19,880 nt of DNA from Fidelibacterota bacterium (GTDB taxonomy: Bacteria > Fidelibacterota > Marinisomatia > SCGC-AAA003-L08 > D37C17). Location: positions 1-19,880 of the forward strand of contig PAHD01000020.1 of NCBI GenBank assembly GCA_002704685.1. Reading direction: 5' to 3'. Positions 7,467-16,778 of the stretch are shown piece after piece. Position numbers and translations under genes: made by a program. Under the pieces are notes generated by a model. That model was not told the origin of the DNA, ran no database searches, and saw nothing but the letters and a program-made list of their open reading frames with translations. Numbering within the stretch: the stretch's first letter is position 1; the number at the start of each line of letters is the position of its first letter.

Positions 7467-8723
7467 TTAATTTATTTTATTAAACACATTTTTAATTTTG
7501 CTTATAAATGTATTTATTGATGAATTATTATTATTAATTTCAAACTGTTCTTTTAAAACTTTTTTATTTTCTATAACATATTTTATAATACCAATACCAG
7601 TTGCATATCTTGGATTATTAATGATTTCAGCTTTACCATTTATTGTATCAGGAATTCCAATCTTAACAGGCATATTAAAAATTTCTTGTGCTATATCAAT
7701 AATTCCATTTAGTGAAGCACCACCTCCAGTTAATATTATTCCAAAAGTAAAATCTCCATTATAATCACTTCTTTCAACTTCATTTTTTGCCAAATTAAAT
7801 ATTTCATTTACTCTTGGTTGAATAATTGAAGCAAGATACTTTTCAGATATTTCTTTATCTTCTCTTCCATTTGTTCCTATTATTTTAATTATTTTCTGTT
7901 CATCTGCTAAAGATTCTTTAGCAACCCCATTTTTACATTTAATAAATTCTGCATTTTCTAAGGAGGTATTTAATCCATAAGCAATATCTTTCGTTAAGTT
8001 TTCCCCTCCAAGTGGTATAGCACCTGTATGAATAATAGAATTATTATTAAATATGATAATATCACTTGTTCCTCCACCTATATCTATAAGTATAGAACCT
8101 AATTTTTTTTCATTTATATCTAATACTGAAGCTGAGGAGGCTAGGGGCTCTAATATAAATCCGTCAATATCTATACCACATTCTTCTATACATGTTCTAA
8201 GGTCATTTTCTATATTTCTTGCTATGGTTACAAGATGTACATTTGCTTCTAATCTATTTCCTGATAATCCAAGTGGATTTTTAATTCCAGATCTTTCATC
8301 AACCTTAAATTCTTTTGATAATGTATGCAATATTTTTCTTTCTGGGGATAAGTTAATTGCCCTTGAATGTTCTAATACTTTATCAATATTCTTTTGGGTT
8401 ATTCTTTCTCCAGCAGGATTTCTATAATCACCAGTAGAAATAGAAATATTACCTGTACAATTAATACCCGTTATATGATCACCTGTTAATCCAACAAATG
8501 TAGATTCAATTTCAATATTAGCTTGTTCTTCAGCTTGTTTAACAGCTTTTGTTATTGATTTTATAGTTTTACTTATATCAACAACAATACCTCTTTCTAA
8601 TCCATCAGAATTACTTTTACCAAATCCTATAATATTTATTGCACCATCTTTTTTTTCAGCAATAATTACAACAATTTTTGTAGTTCCTATATCAATACCA
8701 GAAATTATATTTTTATTATTCAT
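7467..8723 (-). CDS. ftsA: Cell division protein FtsA, actin-like Z-ring membrane tether
   Basis: An actin-family ATPase that anchors FtsZ polymers to the inner membrane and recruits later division proteins. With the ATG at 8723 it has 418 residues. Phosphate-binding loops are GIDIGTTK (9-16) and LIDIGGGTSDI (212-222), and an adenosine-site TGGGASLNG lies at 332-340. The region around 80-165 corresponds to the FtsA-specific 1C/SHS2 domain. The C-terminal end (about 403-418, INTFISKIKNVFNKIN) is a probable amphipathic membrane-targeting helix, as in known FtsA. An upstream in-frame TTG at 8750 would add nine residues and overlap ftsQ. I prefer the ATG because family members start just before this first strand, and it leaves a 4-base gap after the ftsQ stop. 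No strong Shine-Dalgarno is visible. Confidence 0.96.
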   Translation of the reverse strand: MNNKNIISGIDIGTTKIVVIIAEKKDGAINIIGFGKSNSDGLERGIVVDISKTIKSITKAVKQAEEQANIEIESTFVGLTGDHITGINCTGNISISTGDYRNPAGERITQKNIDKVLEHSRAINLSPERKILHTLSKEFKVDERSGIKNPLGLSGNRLEANVHLVTIARNIENDLRTCIEECGIDIDGFILEPLASSASVLDINEKKLGSILIDIGGGTSDIIIFNNNSIIHTGAIPLGGENLTKDIAYGLNTSLENAEFIKCKNGVAKESLADEQKIIKIIGTNGREDKEISEKYLASIIQPRVNEIFNLAKNEVERSDYNGDFTFGIILTGGGASLNGIIDIAQEIFNMPVKIGIPDTINGKAEIINNPRYATGIGIIKYVIENKKVLKEQFEINNNNSSINTFISKIKNVFNKIN

Positions 8724-8727
8724 ATTT

Positions 8728-9447
8728 CTATATACTCTTTTCTTTAACAATTATTTGATTAGGAATTAATAAGTTAACATATTCGTATTTTTCAATTGGT
8801 TTTTTTTGATTTTGATTTATAAAGTTAATTAATTTTTGAGTATGCAAATCAATATTATCTAAATTAAGTTTAATAGTAGTTCCTTTATCTGTCATATAGT
8901 GAATTTCTTTATTATTAATTTTTATTTGTGATATTGAATGGTAAAACGAATGATATTGATTAAAAATTTTAATTAATGAGTTTGTTATATTTTTGATTTT
9001 ATTATGATCTTTTATATCACTTACTAAAATTGGTACTGGAAAATAGTTTAAAGCTTTTATATCTGCTTCAATTTTATTTTTTTTATAATCATATAAATAA
9101 TATTTAGATTCTTGCTCAAATAATACAATTGGTGTGATCTCATTTATTACTATATGAAGTTTTGAAGGAAATGAAGTATATATTTTCGATGATTGTATGA
9201 AATCATGATCATTGATTGTATTTTTTAATTTAAATATATTTACATTTAGTAAATTTTTACCTTTTAATTCATCATCGATTAATTGGCTCAATTCTTTTTT
9301 ATCAATAAACTTGTTGTTCTGAATATTGATATTTTTAATATCAAAAATATTATCTTTTATACTAAATATTATTAAGTTGATAGTAATTATTATTGATGAA
9401 ATTATAAAAATATAATTCACAATTTTTTCAATATTAATTTTTTTCAT
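8728..9447 (-). CDS. ftsQ: Cell division protein FtsQ/DivIB
   Basis: A bitopic divisome protein linking early and late division proteins (FtsB/FtsL partners in other bacteria, neither seen here). 239 residues: short cytoplasmic N-terminus, one membrane helix (about 11-30), a POTRA-like domain (about 34-104, with FDIKNINIQNNKFIDKKEL matching the usual start and PSKLHIVINEITP its last strand), and the FtsQ beta domain to the C-terminus. Sequence conservation is low, as usual for FtsQ, so the assignment rests on topology, the POTRA pattern and position between murC and ftsA. The ATG lies within the murC end (14-base overlap), with AAAGGA (9453-9458) at good spacing before it. The length is at the short end of the family range. 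Confidence 0.9.
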   Translation of the reverse strand: MKKINIEKIVNYIFIISSIIITINLIIFSIKDNIFDIKNINIQNNKFIDKKELSQLIDDELKGKNLLNVNIFKLKNTINDHDFIQSSKIYTSFPSKLHIVINEITPIVLFEQESKYYLYDYKKNKIEADIKALNYFPVPILVSDIKDHNKIKNITNSLIKIFNQYHSFYHSISQIKINNKEIHYMTDKGTTIKLNLDNIDLHTQKLINFINQNQKKPIEKYEYVNLLIPNQIIVKEKSI

Positions 9448-10834
9448 AATTTTCCTTTATAATTTTTACTATATCTTTAGTTACAGAGTTTATTTGACCT
9501 GCACCCATAACTAATATTGTATCATTTTGCTTAATTTTATTTTTCAAGTAATTACAAATATTGTTTTTATTACCTATTAGTAAATAATCACCATGATTGT
9601 ATGAATTTAATTCATTAATAATTAAGTCACTTTTAATATTATCTAATTGCTTTTCTCTTGAACCATATATGTCTGTAATAATTATTTTATCAGATAATAA
9701 AAGTGCTTCAGCGATTTCTTTTTTAAATTCTTTTGTTCTAGAAAAAAGATGTGGCTCATATATACTAATTAATCTACTATTCCAACCTGATTTGATAGCA
9801 TCTATAGTATATTTAATTTCTACAGGATGGTGAGCATAATCATCAATAACCATTATATTATTATTTTTATTTTCGTATTTAATTTCAAATCTTCTTTTAA
9901 CTCCAGAATATTTTTTTAATGAATTTATAATGTTATTTTTTGATATTTTCATATCTAGTGAAAGTGCAGTTGCTGCAAGCGCATTATATACATTATGAGT
10001 TCCTGGACATTGAATTTGAATTTTAAAATCTCCGTAGATTTTTGAAATAACTTTAAATGAAGATTTATTTTTATCAAATTTTATATCTTTTGCCATTATA
10101 TCAGAATTATTTTCAATTCCAAACGTAATTGAAGGCTTATTAATTCTTTTTTTAATATCAACTAGGTATCTTGAATCATTATTGATAGCTACTTTTCCGT
10201 AAAAAGGTACTGAGTTAGCATATTTGCAAAATGTATCTTTCAAGTTTTTGATATTTTTATACGTATCTAAGTGTTCTTTATCAAGATTATTTAAAATAGC
10301 ATATGTTGGTTTTAAAGATAAAAAACTTTTATCAAACTCATCTGCCTCAACAACAATAAAATCTCCATTTCCAGAAATATTGTTGCTATTAAATTTATTA
10401 ACAATACCTCCGATAATTAATGTAGGATCTAATTTAGATTCATATAAAATTGAACCTAGCATAGATGATGTAGTTGTCTTTCCATGCGTTCCTGCAACAC
10501 CTATGCTAGTATCCTTTATTTTTATTAATTCTCCGAGCATTTGAGAACGCTTCATAATTGGTATATTAAGTTCTTTACTTCTTATAATTTCAATATTTTT
10601 ATGATTTACTGCAGATGAATAAACTACTAAATCATGATTTTTTATATTTGATTTTTGATGTGAGCTAGAAATTTTAATTCCTACACTTGATAAGTGTTTA
10701 GTCCTTTCAGAACTTGATATGTCTGATCCGGAAATATCAAATCCATGATTAAATAAAAATTCAGCCATACCACTCATGCCAATTCCACCAATACCAATAA
10801 AGTGTATTTTTTTTGATGTATCAAATAAATTCAT
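9434..10834 (-). CDS. murC: UDP-N-acetylmuramate--L-alanine ligase MurC
   Basis: The cytoplasmic ATP-dependent ligase that adds the first residue, L-alanine, to UDP-MurNAc. 466 residues, normal for the family. The N-terminal UDP-binding Rossmann domain contains HFIGIGGIGMSGMAE (11-25) and ends its first beta-alpha unit in SGSD (35-38). The central ATPase domain has the P-loop GVAGTHGKTTTSSM (112-125), whose TH form is typical of MurC rather than MurD/E/F. The C-terminal domain carries the DDYAHHP motif (near residue 331). The start overlaps the murG stop (ATGA). In many species murB and/or ddl follow murC; here ftsQ follows directly with a 14-base overlap. Confidence 0.98.
   Translation of the reverse strand: MNLFDTSKKIHFIGIGGIGMSGMAEFLFNHGFDISGSDISSSERTKHLSSVGIKISSSHQKSNIKNHDLVVYSSAVNHKNIEIIRSKELNIPIMKRSQMLGELIKIKDTSIGVAGTHGKTTTSSMLGSILYESKLDPTLIIGGIVNKFNSNNISGNGDFIVVEADEFDKSFLSLKPTYAILNNLDKEHLDTYKNIKNLKDTFCKYANSVPFYGKVAINNDSRYLVDIKKRINKPSITFGIENNSDIMAKDIKFDKNKSSFKVISKIYGDFKIQIQCPGTHNVYNALAATALSLDMKISKNNIINSLKKYSGVKRRFEIKYENKNNNIMVIDDYAHHPVEIKYTIDAIKSGWNSRLISIYEPHLFSRTKEFKKEIAEALLLSDKIIITDIYGSREKQLDNIKSDLIINELNSYNHGDYLLIGNKNNICNYLKNKIKQNDTILVMGAGQINSVTKDIVKIIKENYEKN
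9453..9458 (-). promoter_or_regulatory. Shine-Dalgarno of ftsQ
   Basis: AAAGGA on the minus strand, 5 bases before the ftsQ ATG and inside the 3' end of murC. It supports the overlapping ATG at 9447 as the real start. Confidence 0.65.
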
Positions 10835-11916
10835 TTAATTTCTTTCAAAATTTCATTAACAATTAATTTAGTTGATTCTTTATTACAAAATTCTTTTATA
10901 TTATTTTCTAATTCTTCTAACTTTTTATTATTCATAAATAAGTTTGAGATTGTTTTTTCTAAATCCCTATTTTTTAAATTAGATTGATGTATAGAAATAC
11001 ATGCTTTTTTCTGAGCTAAAAATTTACTATTTATTTCTTGATGATTATCAGCAGCTGATGGTAAAGGAATGAATATAGTAGCCTTCTTCATTATAGAAAG
11101 CTCACTTATTGATATAGCTCCTGCTCTAGATATAACCAGGTCTGCAGATGAATATGCTTTAGACATATCTTTAATAAATGGAATAATTTTAATTGATTTT
11201 TTTTGAATTTTATTAAATTTTTTAATATCATTATATCCACATTGCCAATATAGTTGATAATTATTTTCAATAAAAAAATCAATATTTTCATATATATAAT
11301 TATTTATAGCTCGAGCCCCTTGACTGCCCCCAATAATTAGTATTAGTTTTTTATTTGTATCAAATCCTAAATTTTCTTTCGATTCTGATTTGTTATAAAT
11401 TTTTAGGTTTGACATTATAGGGTTACCTGTAAAAACACAATTTCCATGTAGTTTTTTTTCTGCTTCCTTAAATCCTAATAATATTTTGTTTGTTTTTCTA
11501 CTTAATTTCCTGGTTATTAGTCCAGGTATTGAATTTTGTTCTTGAATCATTATTGGAATTTTGAATAAAATTCCAGCTAGTAGTGGTAATCCAGAAGCAT
11601 ATCCACCAGTACCAATTATTAATTTTGGTTTATATTTTATTATTAAAAAAATTGATGATAAATATGCAAGTATAAATCTTAAAGGAAATAATATATTTAT
11701 TAAAATACTTTTAATTGATATATGTCTTTGAATTCCTCTAATATTTAATAAATAATGTTTTATATTATTATCTTTAAAATATTTTTTTTCAATCCCATAC
11801 TTTGAACCAATATATATTATTGAAAAATTATGTTTAATTAATTCGTTCCCAATAGAAATAGCAGGAAATAAATGTCCACCTGTTCCTCCTCCTGATATAA
11901 AGATTGAATTATTCAT
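10831..11916 (-). CDS. murG: Lipid II synthase MurG (UDP-GlcNAc transferase, GT28)
   Basis: A peripheral membrane GT-B enzyme that transfers GlcNAc from UDP-GlcNAc to lipid I, forming lipid II on the cytoplasmic face. 361 residues, the usual size. Visible motifs are the N-terminal GGGTGGH loop (9-15), IGTGGYASGLP (101-111), IQEQNSIPGL (124-133), GGSQGARAIN (196-205), and the donor site SRAGAISISE (263-272) with ADNHQEIN (289-296). A hydrophobic patch around 70-95 is the expected membrane-association surface. The ATG overlaps the end of ftsW by 8 bases with no visible Shine-Dalgarno, so coupling to ftsW translation is likely. Its stop overlaps the murC start by 4 bases. Confidence 0.98.
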   Translation of the reverse strand: MNNSIFISGGGTGGHLFPAISIGNELIKHNFSIIYIGSKYGIEKKYFKDNNIKHYLLNIRGIQRHISIKSILINILFPLRFILAYLSSIFLIIKYKPKLIIGTGGYASGLPLLAGILFKIPIMIQEQNSIPGLITRKLSRKTNKILLGFKEAEKKLHGNCVFTGNPIMSNLKIYNKSESKENLGFDTNKKLILIIGGSQGARAINNYIYENIDFFIENNYQLYWQCGYNDIKKFNKIQKKSIKIIPFIKDMSKAYSSADLVISRAGAISISELSIMKKATIFIPLPSAADNHQEINSKFLAQKKACISIHQSNLKNRDLEKTISNLFMNNKKLEELENNIKEFCNKESTKLIVNEILKEIK

Positions 11917-13009
11917 ATTTTATAGCTTTATATTTATAAAGGTTTGTATGGTTTGAAATATTTAAAAGAATACCTAATGAAAATAAATTAAACAAGGTAT
12001 GTGATCCACCATAGCTAAAAAAAGGTATTGCTAAACCTGTTGTTGGAATAAAACCTACTACGTAGCAAACATTAATTAAAAAATAAACCAATATATTTAA
12101 AGTAATTCCAAGGCATAGCATTGAGCTAAAAATATCAGGAGCTGCTTTACAAACATTAATACCAAGACTATATAATGATAAAAATAAAATAAACATAAAA
12201 AATATACCAATAAATCCAAATTCTTCCCCAATAATAGGTAGTATAAAATCTGTATGTACTTCTGGTAAAAATCCTTCCTTAATTATGCTTTTATCAAATC
12301 CAACACCTTTTAAACCACCATTTCCTAGTGCATTTATAGAATTTTCAGCTTGTTGGTTAATTCCACCATTCCACCATAATAAAAATCGTTCTTTTTGAAA
12401 ATCTTTCATTATTAATAAAGAAAATATTATCCCTGAAATACCAGGATATAAAAGAAATTTGATATTAATACCTGCTACTAAAAGTATTAATGTTATAAGA
12501 ACTAAAATTGTAAATGTTGAACTTAAATCAGGTTGAAATAAGATTAAAAGTAAGGTAATACATAAATAAGGTAAATATTTATAAAGAAGAATTTTTATAT
12601 CATTAATTTTACTTTTATTATTTTCTATAAATTGAGAAGTAAAAATAATTAAACATAATTTTGCAAAGTCAGATGTTGTAATTATATTTTTTCCATTAAT
12701 TATTAAAAACCTATTTGTTGCACTTCCCTCATTAAAAAAATATGCACATAGCATAATAAACCATGAAAGAAATAATAATTTTTTTGCATTTTGTTTAAAA
12801 ATTTTAAAATTTAATTTGTAAGCAAATGCAAAAGCAAGTATTCCAATAATAAGACGAATTATATGCCTTTTAATATAAAAAGCTGAATTACCAAATTTAT
12901 TAAATGCTAATGTACTGCTAGCACTAAATAGCATTAGGCAGCCAATTGCAATAGTAGCAATTATTACATATATTATAGGTTTTTCATATATTGCTTGTTT
13001 ATTTTTCAT
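11909..13009 (-). CDS. ftsW: Septal peptidoglycan glycosyltransferase FtsW (SEDS family)
   Basis: A polytopic SEDS protein that polymerises lipid II at the septum with FtsI. 366 residues and about ten hydrophobic segments. Key stretches are RFLIINGKNIITTSDFAKL (100-118), FQPDLSS (158-164), GNGGLKGVGF (229-238), PEVHTDFILPIIGEEFG (249-265), in which Asp254 corresponds to the catalytic aspartate of SEDS polymerases, and the signature GFIPTTGLAIPFFSYGGS (319-336). FtsW rather than RodA is chosen from its place in the dcw cluster and the presence of ftsI. The ATG directly follows the murD stop (TAA-ATG, no gap) and its end overlaps murG by 8 bases. Confidence 0.96.
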   Translation of the reverse strand: MKNKQAIYEKPIIYVIIATIAIGCLMLFSASSTLAFNKFGNSAFYIKRHIIRLIIGILAFAFAYKLNFKIFKQNAKKLLFLSWFIMLCAYFFNEGSATNRFLIINGKNIITTSDFAKLCLIIFTSQFIENNKSKINDIKILLYKYLPYLCITLLLILFQPDLSSTFTILVLITLILLVAGINIKFLLYPGISGIIFSLLIMKDFQKERFLLWWNGGINQQAENSINALGNGGLKGVGFDKSIIKEGFLPEVHTDFILPIIGEEFGFIGIFFMFILFLSLYSLGINVCKAAPDIFSSMLCLGITLNILVYFLINVCYVVGFIPTTGLAIPFFSYGGSHTLFNLFSLGILLNISNHTNLYKYKAIKYE

Positions 13010-14356
13010 TTATGTAAAGTAATTCTTTATTATTTTTTTAAAATGTTCACCTCTTTGTTCAAAATTTTTAAATTCATCAAAACTTTTAAAACCTGGTGAA
13101 AAAACTATAGTTTTTTTATTTAGGGAAAATTCTATTGATTTTAATATTGCTTCATCAAAATTTTGTATTAAAATTGATTTTGTTTTCTTATTTAATATTT
13201 CGTAAATCTGTTTTCCAATTTGGCCGAAACATATTATTTTAGAAATATTTTTATATTTTGTAATATTAATAATTTCATCTATGTCTAGTTTATCTTTTGA
13301 ATAACCTCCGATTAAAAGTATTATTTCATTTTTAAAGCTTTTAACTGCTGAATTTGTTGAATCTAAATTTGTGCTTTTTGAATCATTTATAATCAAAAAA
13401 CTATTTTTTTTGTATACTACTTCCATTCTATGTTTAAGTGGTTTAAAGTTAATTAATGAACTAACTAATTGTTTTTTATTAATATTAAGTATTTCAGAAA
13501 TATTTAAACAGGCAAGTATATTTGATAAGTTGTGTTCACCTAGTAAATTTGTTTTATTCTGATCAATTATTTTTTTATTTGTTTTTGAATGAAAAATAGT
13601 TTTCTTATTAGTAAAAAATCGATTCTTTTTTTGAATTGAGAATGGTATAGAATTTATTTTTTCTTTAAATACACTCTTCAAATTATTATCATCCTCATTA
13701 TATACAACAAAAGAATTTGAATCATGATTTTTAGTAATTTTTAATTTTTGATTTAAATAGTTATTAAAATCACCATGTCTATCTAGATGATCTTTTGTTA
13801 CATTTAATATACAAGAAATAAATGGTTTGAATGTTTTGATATTTTCTAATTGGAAGCTACTTACTTCTAAAAGATGAATAGAATTTACAAGTTCATTTTT
13901 TAATTCATCTACTACGTTTGAGGAAAATGATATTCCAATATTACCTCCTAATAAAACATTTGTATACTTTTTTTGTAGAATTTCATGAAGCATTTTAACA
14001 ACAGTTGATTTTCCATTTGATCCAGTAATTGCTATTATTGGAGAGTTTGTAAACCATGATGCAAATTCAATTTCACTTATAATAGGTATATTTAAATTAC
14101 TTAAAATTTTAATTATTTTATTTTTCTGAGGATCTATTCCTGGACTTAGAATTACTAAATCTGAATCTTTACATTTTTCTGAATGTGAAAATTCTTTTTC
14201 AATTTTATTATTAAATGGATTATTAAATTTTTTATTATTACTTAAAAAAACTTTAGCTTTTTTATAATTAGCAAGCTTTGTTGCACCAAAACCACTTATA
14301 CCTGCTCCTAGAATTGTAATTTTTTTATTTTTTATATTATTATTTTGATAAATCAT
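13010..14356 (-). CDS. murD: UDP-N-acetylmuramoylalanine--D-glutamate ligase MurD
   Basis: The cytoplasmic ligase that adds D-glutamate to UDP-MurNAc-L-Ala. 448 residues, normal length. The N-terminal domain has ILGAGISGFGATKLA (15-29) and VILSPGIDP (68-76), the latter typical of MurD. The P-loop is AITGSNGKSTVVKM (109-122), followed by GGNIGISF (137-144). Further on are LEVSSFQLE and a DHLDRHG motif, and the C-terminal domain has NDSKSTNLDST, matching the 'SKaTN' segment of MurD. The ATG overlaps the mraY stop by 4 bases, and the gene ends with TAA immediately followed by the ftsW ATG. Confidence 0.97.
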   Translation of the reverse strand: MIYQNNNIKNKKITILGAGISGFGATKLANYKKAKVFLSNNKKFNNPFNNKIEKEFSHSEKCKDSDLVILSPGIDPQKNKIIKILSNLNIPIISEIEFASWFTNSPIIAITGSNGKSTVVKMLHEILQKKYTNVLLGGNIGISFSSNVVDELKNELVNSIHLLEVSSFQLENIKTFKPFISCILNVTKDHLDRHGDFNNYLNQKLKITKNHDSNSFVVYNEDDNNLKSVFKEKINSIPFSIQKKNRFFTNKKTIFHSKTNKKIIDQNKTNLLGEHNLSNILACLNISEILNINKKQLVSSLINFKPLKHRMEVVYKKNSFLIINDSKSTNLDSTNSAVKSFKNEIILLIGGYSKDKLDIDEIINITKYKNISKIICFGQIGKQIYEILNKKTKSILIQNFDEAILKSIEFSLNKKTIVFSPGFKSFDEFKNFEQRGEHFKKIIKNYFT

Positions 14357-15477
14357 TGTACTTTAAACGTTGTGAGTGATAATAAAGCTAAAATAATACC
14401 GATAATCCAAAATCTTACAACCACATGATTTTCATTCCAACCAGATAGTTCGAAATGGTGGTGTAGGGGAGCCATTTTAAAAAAACGTTTTCCCTTACCT
14501 GTCTTTTTTTTTGTTATTTTAAAATATAATACTTGAATAATAACAGAAAGTGACTCTATTACAAATACACCACCAATTATTATTAAAAGAATTTCTTTTT
14601 TAAGTAGTACTGCCAATGTTCCTATTGCAGCACCTAATGATAAAGAGCCAACATCTCCCATAAATACTTTTGCTGGATAAGCATTAAACCACAAAAATCC
14701 TATACATGCTCCAATAACTGATAAACAAAAAATAAATAATTCACCACTATTTGGTATAAAAATAATATTTAAGTAGTTACTATAATCTATTCTACCGCTT
14801 GCATATGCTATAGCTCCTAATACCAGTATTGATATTGCAACTAAACCAGTAGCTAAACCATCTAGACCATCTGTTAAGTTTACAGCATTAGATGATGCAG
14901 TGATTATTAGTATGATAAGTGGTAGATATAAATATTTGATATCAAAATATCCATTTGCAATGAAAGGTAATGAAATACTGGTTGAGTTAATATTAGTTAA
15001 AACATTGCTTTCTGAAATAATGTTATATGAAATAGAGGAGTTATCATTTAGTATTAAATAGGATACTAAAATACCTAATAATATTTGTCCTGCTAGTTTA
15101 TATCTTGCAATTAAACCTTTAGTATAATTTTTCTTTATTTTCATGTAATCATCAATAAATCCAATTAAACCCATTATACTAATTGAAATTAAAATTGTGA
15201 TTATAAAATTATTACTTATATCTGCCCAGAGAATCGTGGGAAGGATAATTGATAATAGTATAATTATCCCTCCCATCGATGGTGTACCTTCTTTACGAAG
15301 GTGAGAATCAGGCCCATTTTTACGGATTTTTTCACCAAAGTGGTGAAAATTAAGTGTGCGGATTATTATTGGCCCGATGAGGAAACTTATTATTAAAGCT
15401 GTTATAGCAGCACCAGTTGCTCTAAATGAGATATATTGAACAATATTTAAACTCTTGTTTAGTAGTAAATAAATCAT
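14353..15477 (-). CDS. mraY: Phospho-MurNAc-pentapeptide translocase MraY (lipid I synthase)
   Basis: An integral membrane enzyme that moves phospho-MurNAc-pentapeptide from UDP onto undecaprenyl phosphate. 374 residues with about ten hydrophobic segments. Conserved sites are HLRKEGTPSMGG (59-70), IDDYMK (108-113), NLTDGLDGLA (200-209), FNAYPAKVFMGDVGSLSLG (264-282) and the cytoplasmic MAPLHHHFEL (335-344). These contain the essential aspartates and the histidine cluster. A loop of about 30 polar residues around 143-172 lengthens the protein slightly relative to E. coli (360 residues); similar insertions occur in FCB-group MraY. The ATG overlaps the murF stop and is preceded by AAGGGGA. Confidence 0.98.
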   Translation of the reverse strand: MIYLLLNKSLNIVQYISFRATGAAITALIISFLIGPIIIRTLNFHHFGEKIRKNGPDSHLRKEGTPSMGGIIILLSIILPTILWADISNNFIITILISISIMGLIGFIDDYMKIKKNYTKGLIARYKLAGQILLGILVSYLILNDNSSISYNIISESNVLTNINSTSISLPFIANGYFDIKYLYLPLIILIITASSNAVNLTDGLDGLATGLVAISILVLGAIAYASGRIDYSNYLNIIFIPNSGELFIFCLSVIGACIGFLWFNAYPAKVFMGDVGSLSLGAAIGTLAVLLKKEILLIIIGGVFVIESLSVIIQVLYFKITKKKTGKGKRFFKMAPLHHHFELSGWNENHVVVRFWIIGIILALLSLTTFKVQ

Positions 15478-16778
15478 ATGTCCCCTTTGTATAAACTTTC
15501 TAATTTCATACTTCTAGAACCTTTTAAATAAACAATATCATTTTTACATATTAGATTGTTTAATTCAATTTTTAGATTTTTTTTATCATAATAATGTTTT
15601 GAGTATTTCTTCTTTGATATATACTTATGTAGATTTTCAGAAATTTTACCATATGTCAAAACCACATCAATATCTGACATATTAAAAGATTTAGCTAATT
15701 TATTATGTTCTTCAATTTCAATATCACCAAGTTCTAGCATATCACCTAAAATAAATATTTTTTTACCATTATTTTTTATATCTGAAAATCTATTTATAGC
15801 AAAATTAACAGAATTAGGATTAGCATTATAAGAGTCATCAATAATCTTATGGTTTTTATATAATATATAGTTCCCTCTTCCATTTGTAGGGTTAAATGAT
15901 TTTAAAGAACTTTCAAAAGATTTGTTTGTAATTCCTAAATAATGCGTAATCATATATATGCTTAAAATTATATCTTTTAAATAAATGATCTCTTTTGGGA
16001 TAGATATCTTTTGATTATTTATAATTAAATAATTGTTTTCAATCTTTATATTGTGTGAAAATCCAAAAGATTTTATTTTTTTATCTTGTATTGATTTTTT
16101 TATTTCGAATTGATCAGTATTAATAAAAATCATTCCATCACTTTTTGTTGATGAATATATTTCATATTTTGTATTAAATAATTGATTGAATGATTTATAA
16201 TTTTTTATATGAGCATTCGATATATTTGTTATCAAACTATAATCTGGACTTATTATTTCACATAATTTTTTAATTTCATTTGGTTTACTAGCTCCATATT
16301 CTAAAATATTATATTTAGAATCTATTTTTGATGCTAAAAATGAAAGAGGAAAACCAATCAAGCTATTATAGTTACCAATAGTTTTGTTACATTTATATTT
16401 ACTACTTAAAATATGGAAAAGAAGATTTTTAGCTGTTGTTTTACCATTTGAACCTGTAATACCAATTATTTCTGATTTTGAAATTTTCAACCAATTTTTT
16501 GCTAATTTATTTATTTCATTTTTGATTGATTTAACAGTGATAATTTTTTTGCTATTATTTTTATTTTTACTAAAACTTATAATTGCACCTTTATCTAATG
16601 ATTTAGTAATAAATTTATGCCCATCATAATTACTACCTTTAATTGGGAAGAAAATATCACCCTTAGCAATTTTTCTTGAATCAATTGTGATTCCACTTAT
16701 ATTTGATATTTTATTATTTGGATATAAAATATTAAACATCTTTATGAAATGTTTTTTATCTTGAATTTCAATTCTCAT
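15474..16778 (-). CDS. murF: UDP-MurNAc-tripeptide--D-alanyl-D-alanine ligase MurF
   Basis: The cytoplasmic ligase that adds D-Ala-D-Ala to complete the UDP-MurNAc-pentapeptide. 434 residues, slightly short for the family. The N-terminal domain has ITIDSRKIAKGDIFFPIKG (30-48), the central domain the P-loop GITGSNGKTTAKN (106-118) followed by GNYNSLIGFPLS (135-146), which is characteristic of MurF, and the C-terminal domain DDSYNANPNSV (314-324). The central domain is somewhat divergent: LEYGASKPNEI (159-169) replaces the usual 'EMG...GEI', and NISNAH (185-190) replaces 'NIG.AH'. The Lys204 position (FNTKYEI) fits the carbamylated lysine. It overlaps murE by 11 bases and mraY by 4. D-Ala-D-Ala must come from a ddl gene elsewhere. 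Confidence 0.96.
   Translation of the reverse strand: MRIEIQDKKHFIKMFNILYPNNKISNISGITIDSRKIAKGDIFFPIKGSNYDGHKFITKSLDKGAIISFSKNKNNSKKIITVKSIKNEINKLAKNWLKISKSEIIGITGSNGKTTAKNLLFHILSSKYKCNKTIGNYNSLIGFPLSFLASKIDSKYNILEYGASKPNEIKKLCEIISPDYSLITNISNAHIKNYKSFNQLFNTKYEIYSSTKSDGMIFINTDQFEIKKSIQDKKIKSFGFSHNIKIENNYLIINNQKISIPKEIIYLKDIILSIYMITHYLGITNKSFESSLKSFNPTNGRGNYILYKNHKIIDDSYNANPNSVNFAINRFSDIKNNGKKIFILGDMLELGDIEIEEHNKLAKSFNMSDIDVVLTYGKISENLHKYISKKKYSKHYYDKKNLKIELNNLICKNDIVYLKGSRSMKLESLYKGDI
15481..15487 (-). promoter_or_regulatory. Shine-Dalgarno of mraY
   Basis: AAGGGGA on the minus strand, inside the murF 3' end, a few bases before the mraY ATG. It supports the 15477 start. Confidence 0.6.

Noticed and set aside
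8053..8427. A 124-codon open frame on the + strand opposite ftsA
   Set aside because: It lies wholly antisense to ftsA, with no recognisable domain or ribosome binding site; a by-product of codon bias.
15329..15349. Perfect inverted repeat in mraY (9-base arms, 3-base loop)
   Set aside because: It encodes the conserved HHFGEK residues of MraY and lies mid-gene with no T-tract, so it is probably a coding coincidence rather than a terminator or operator.
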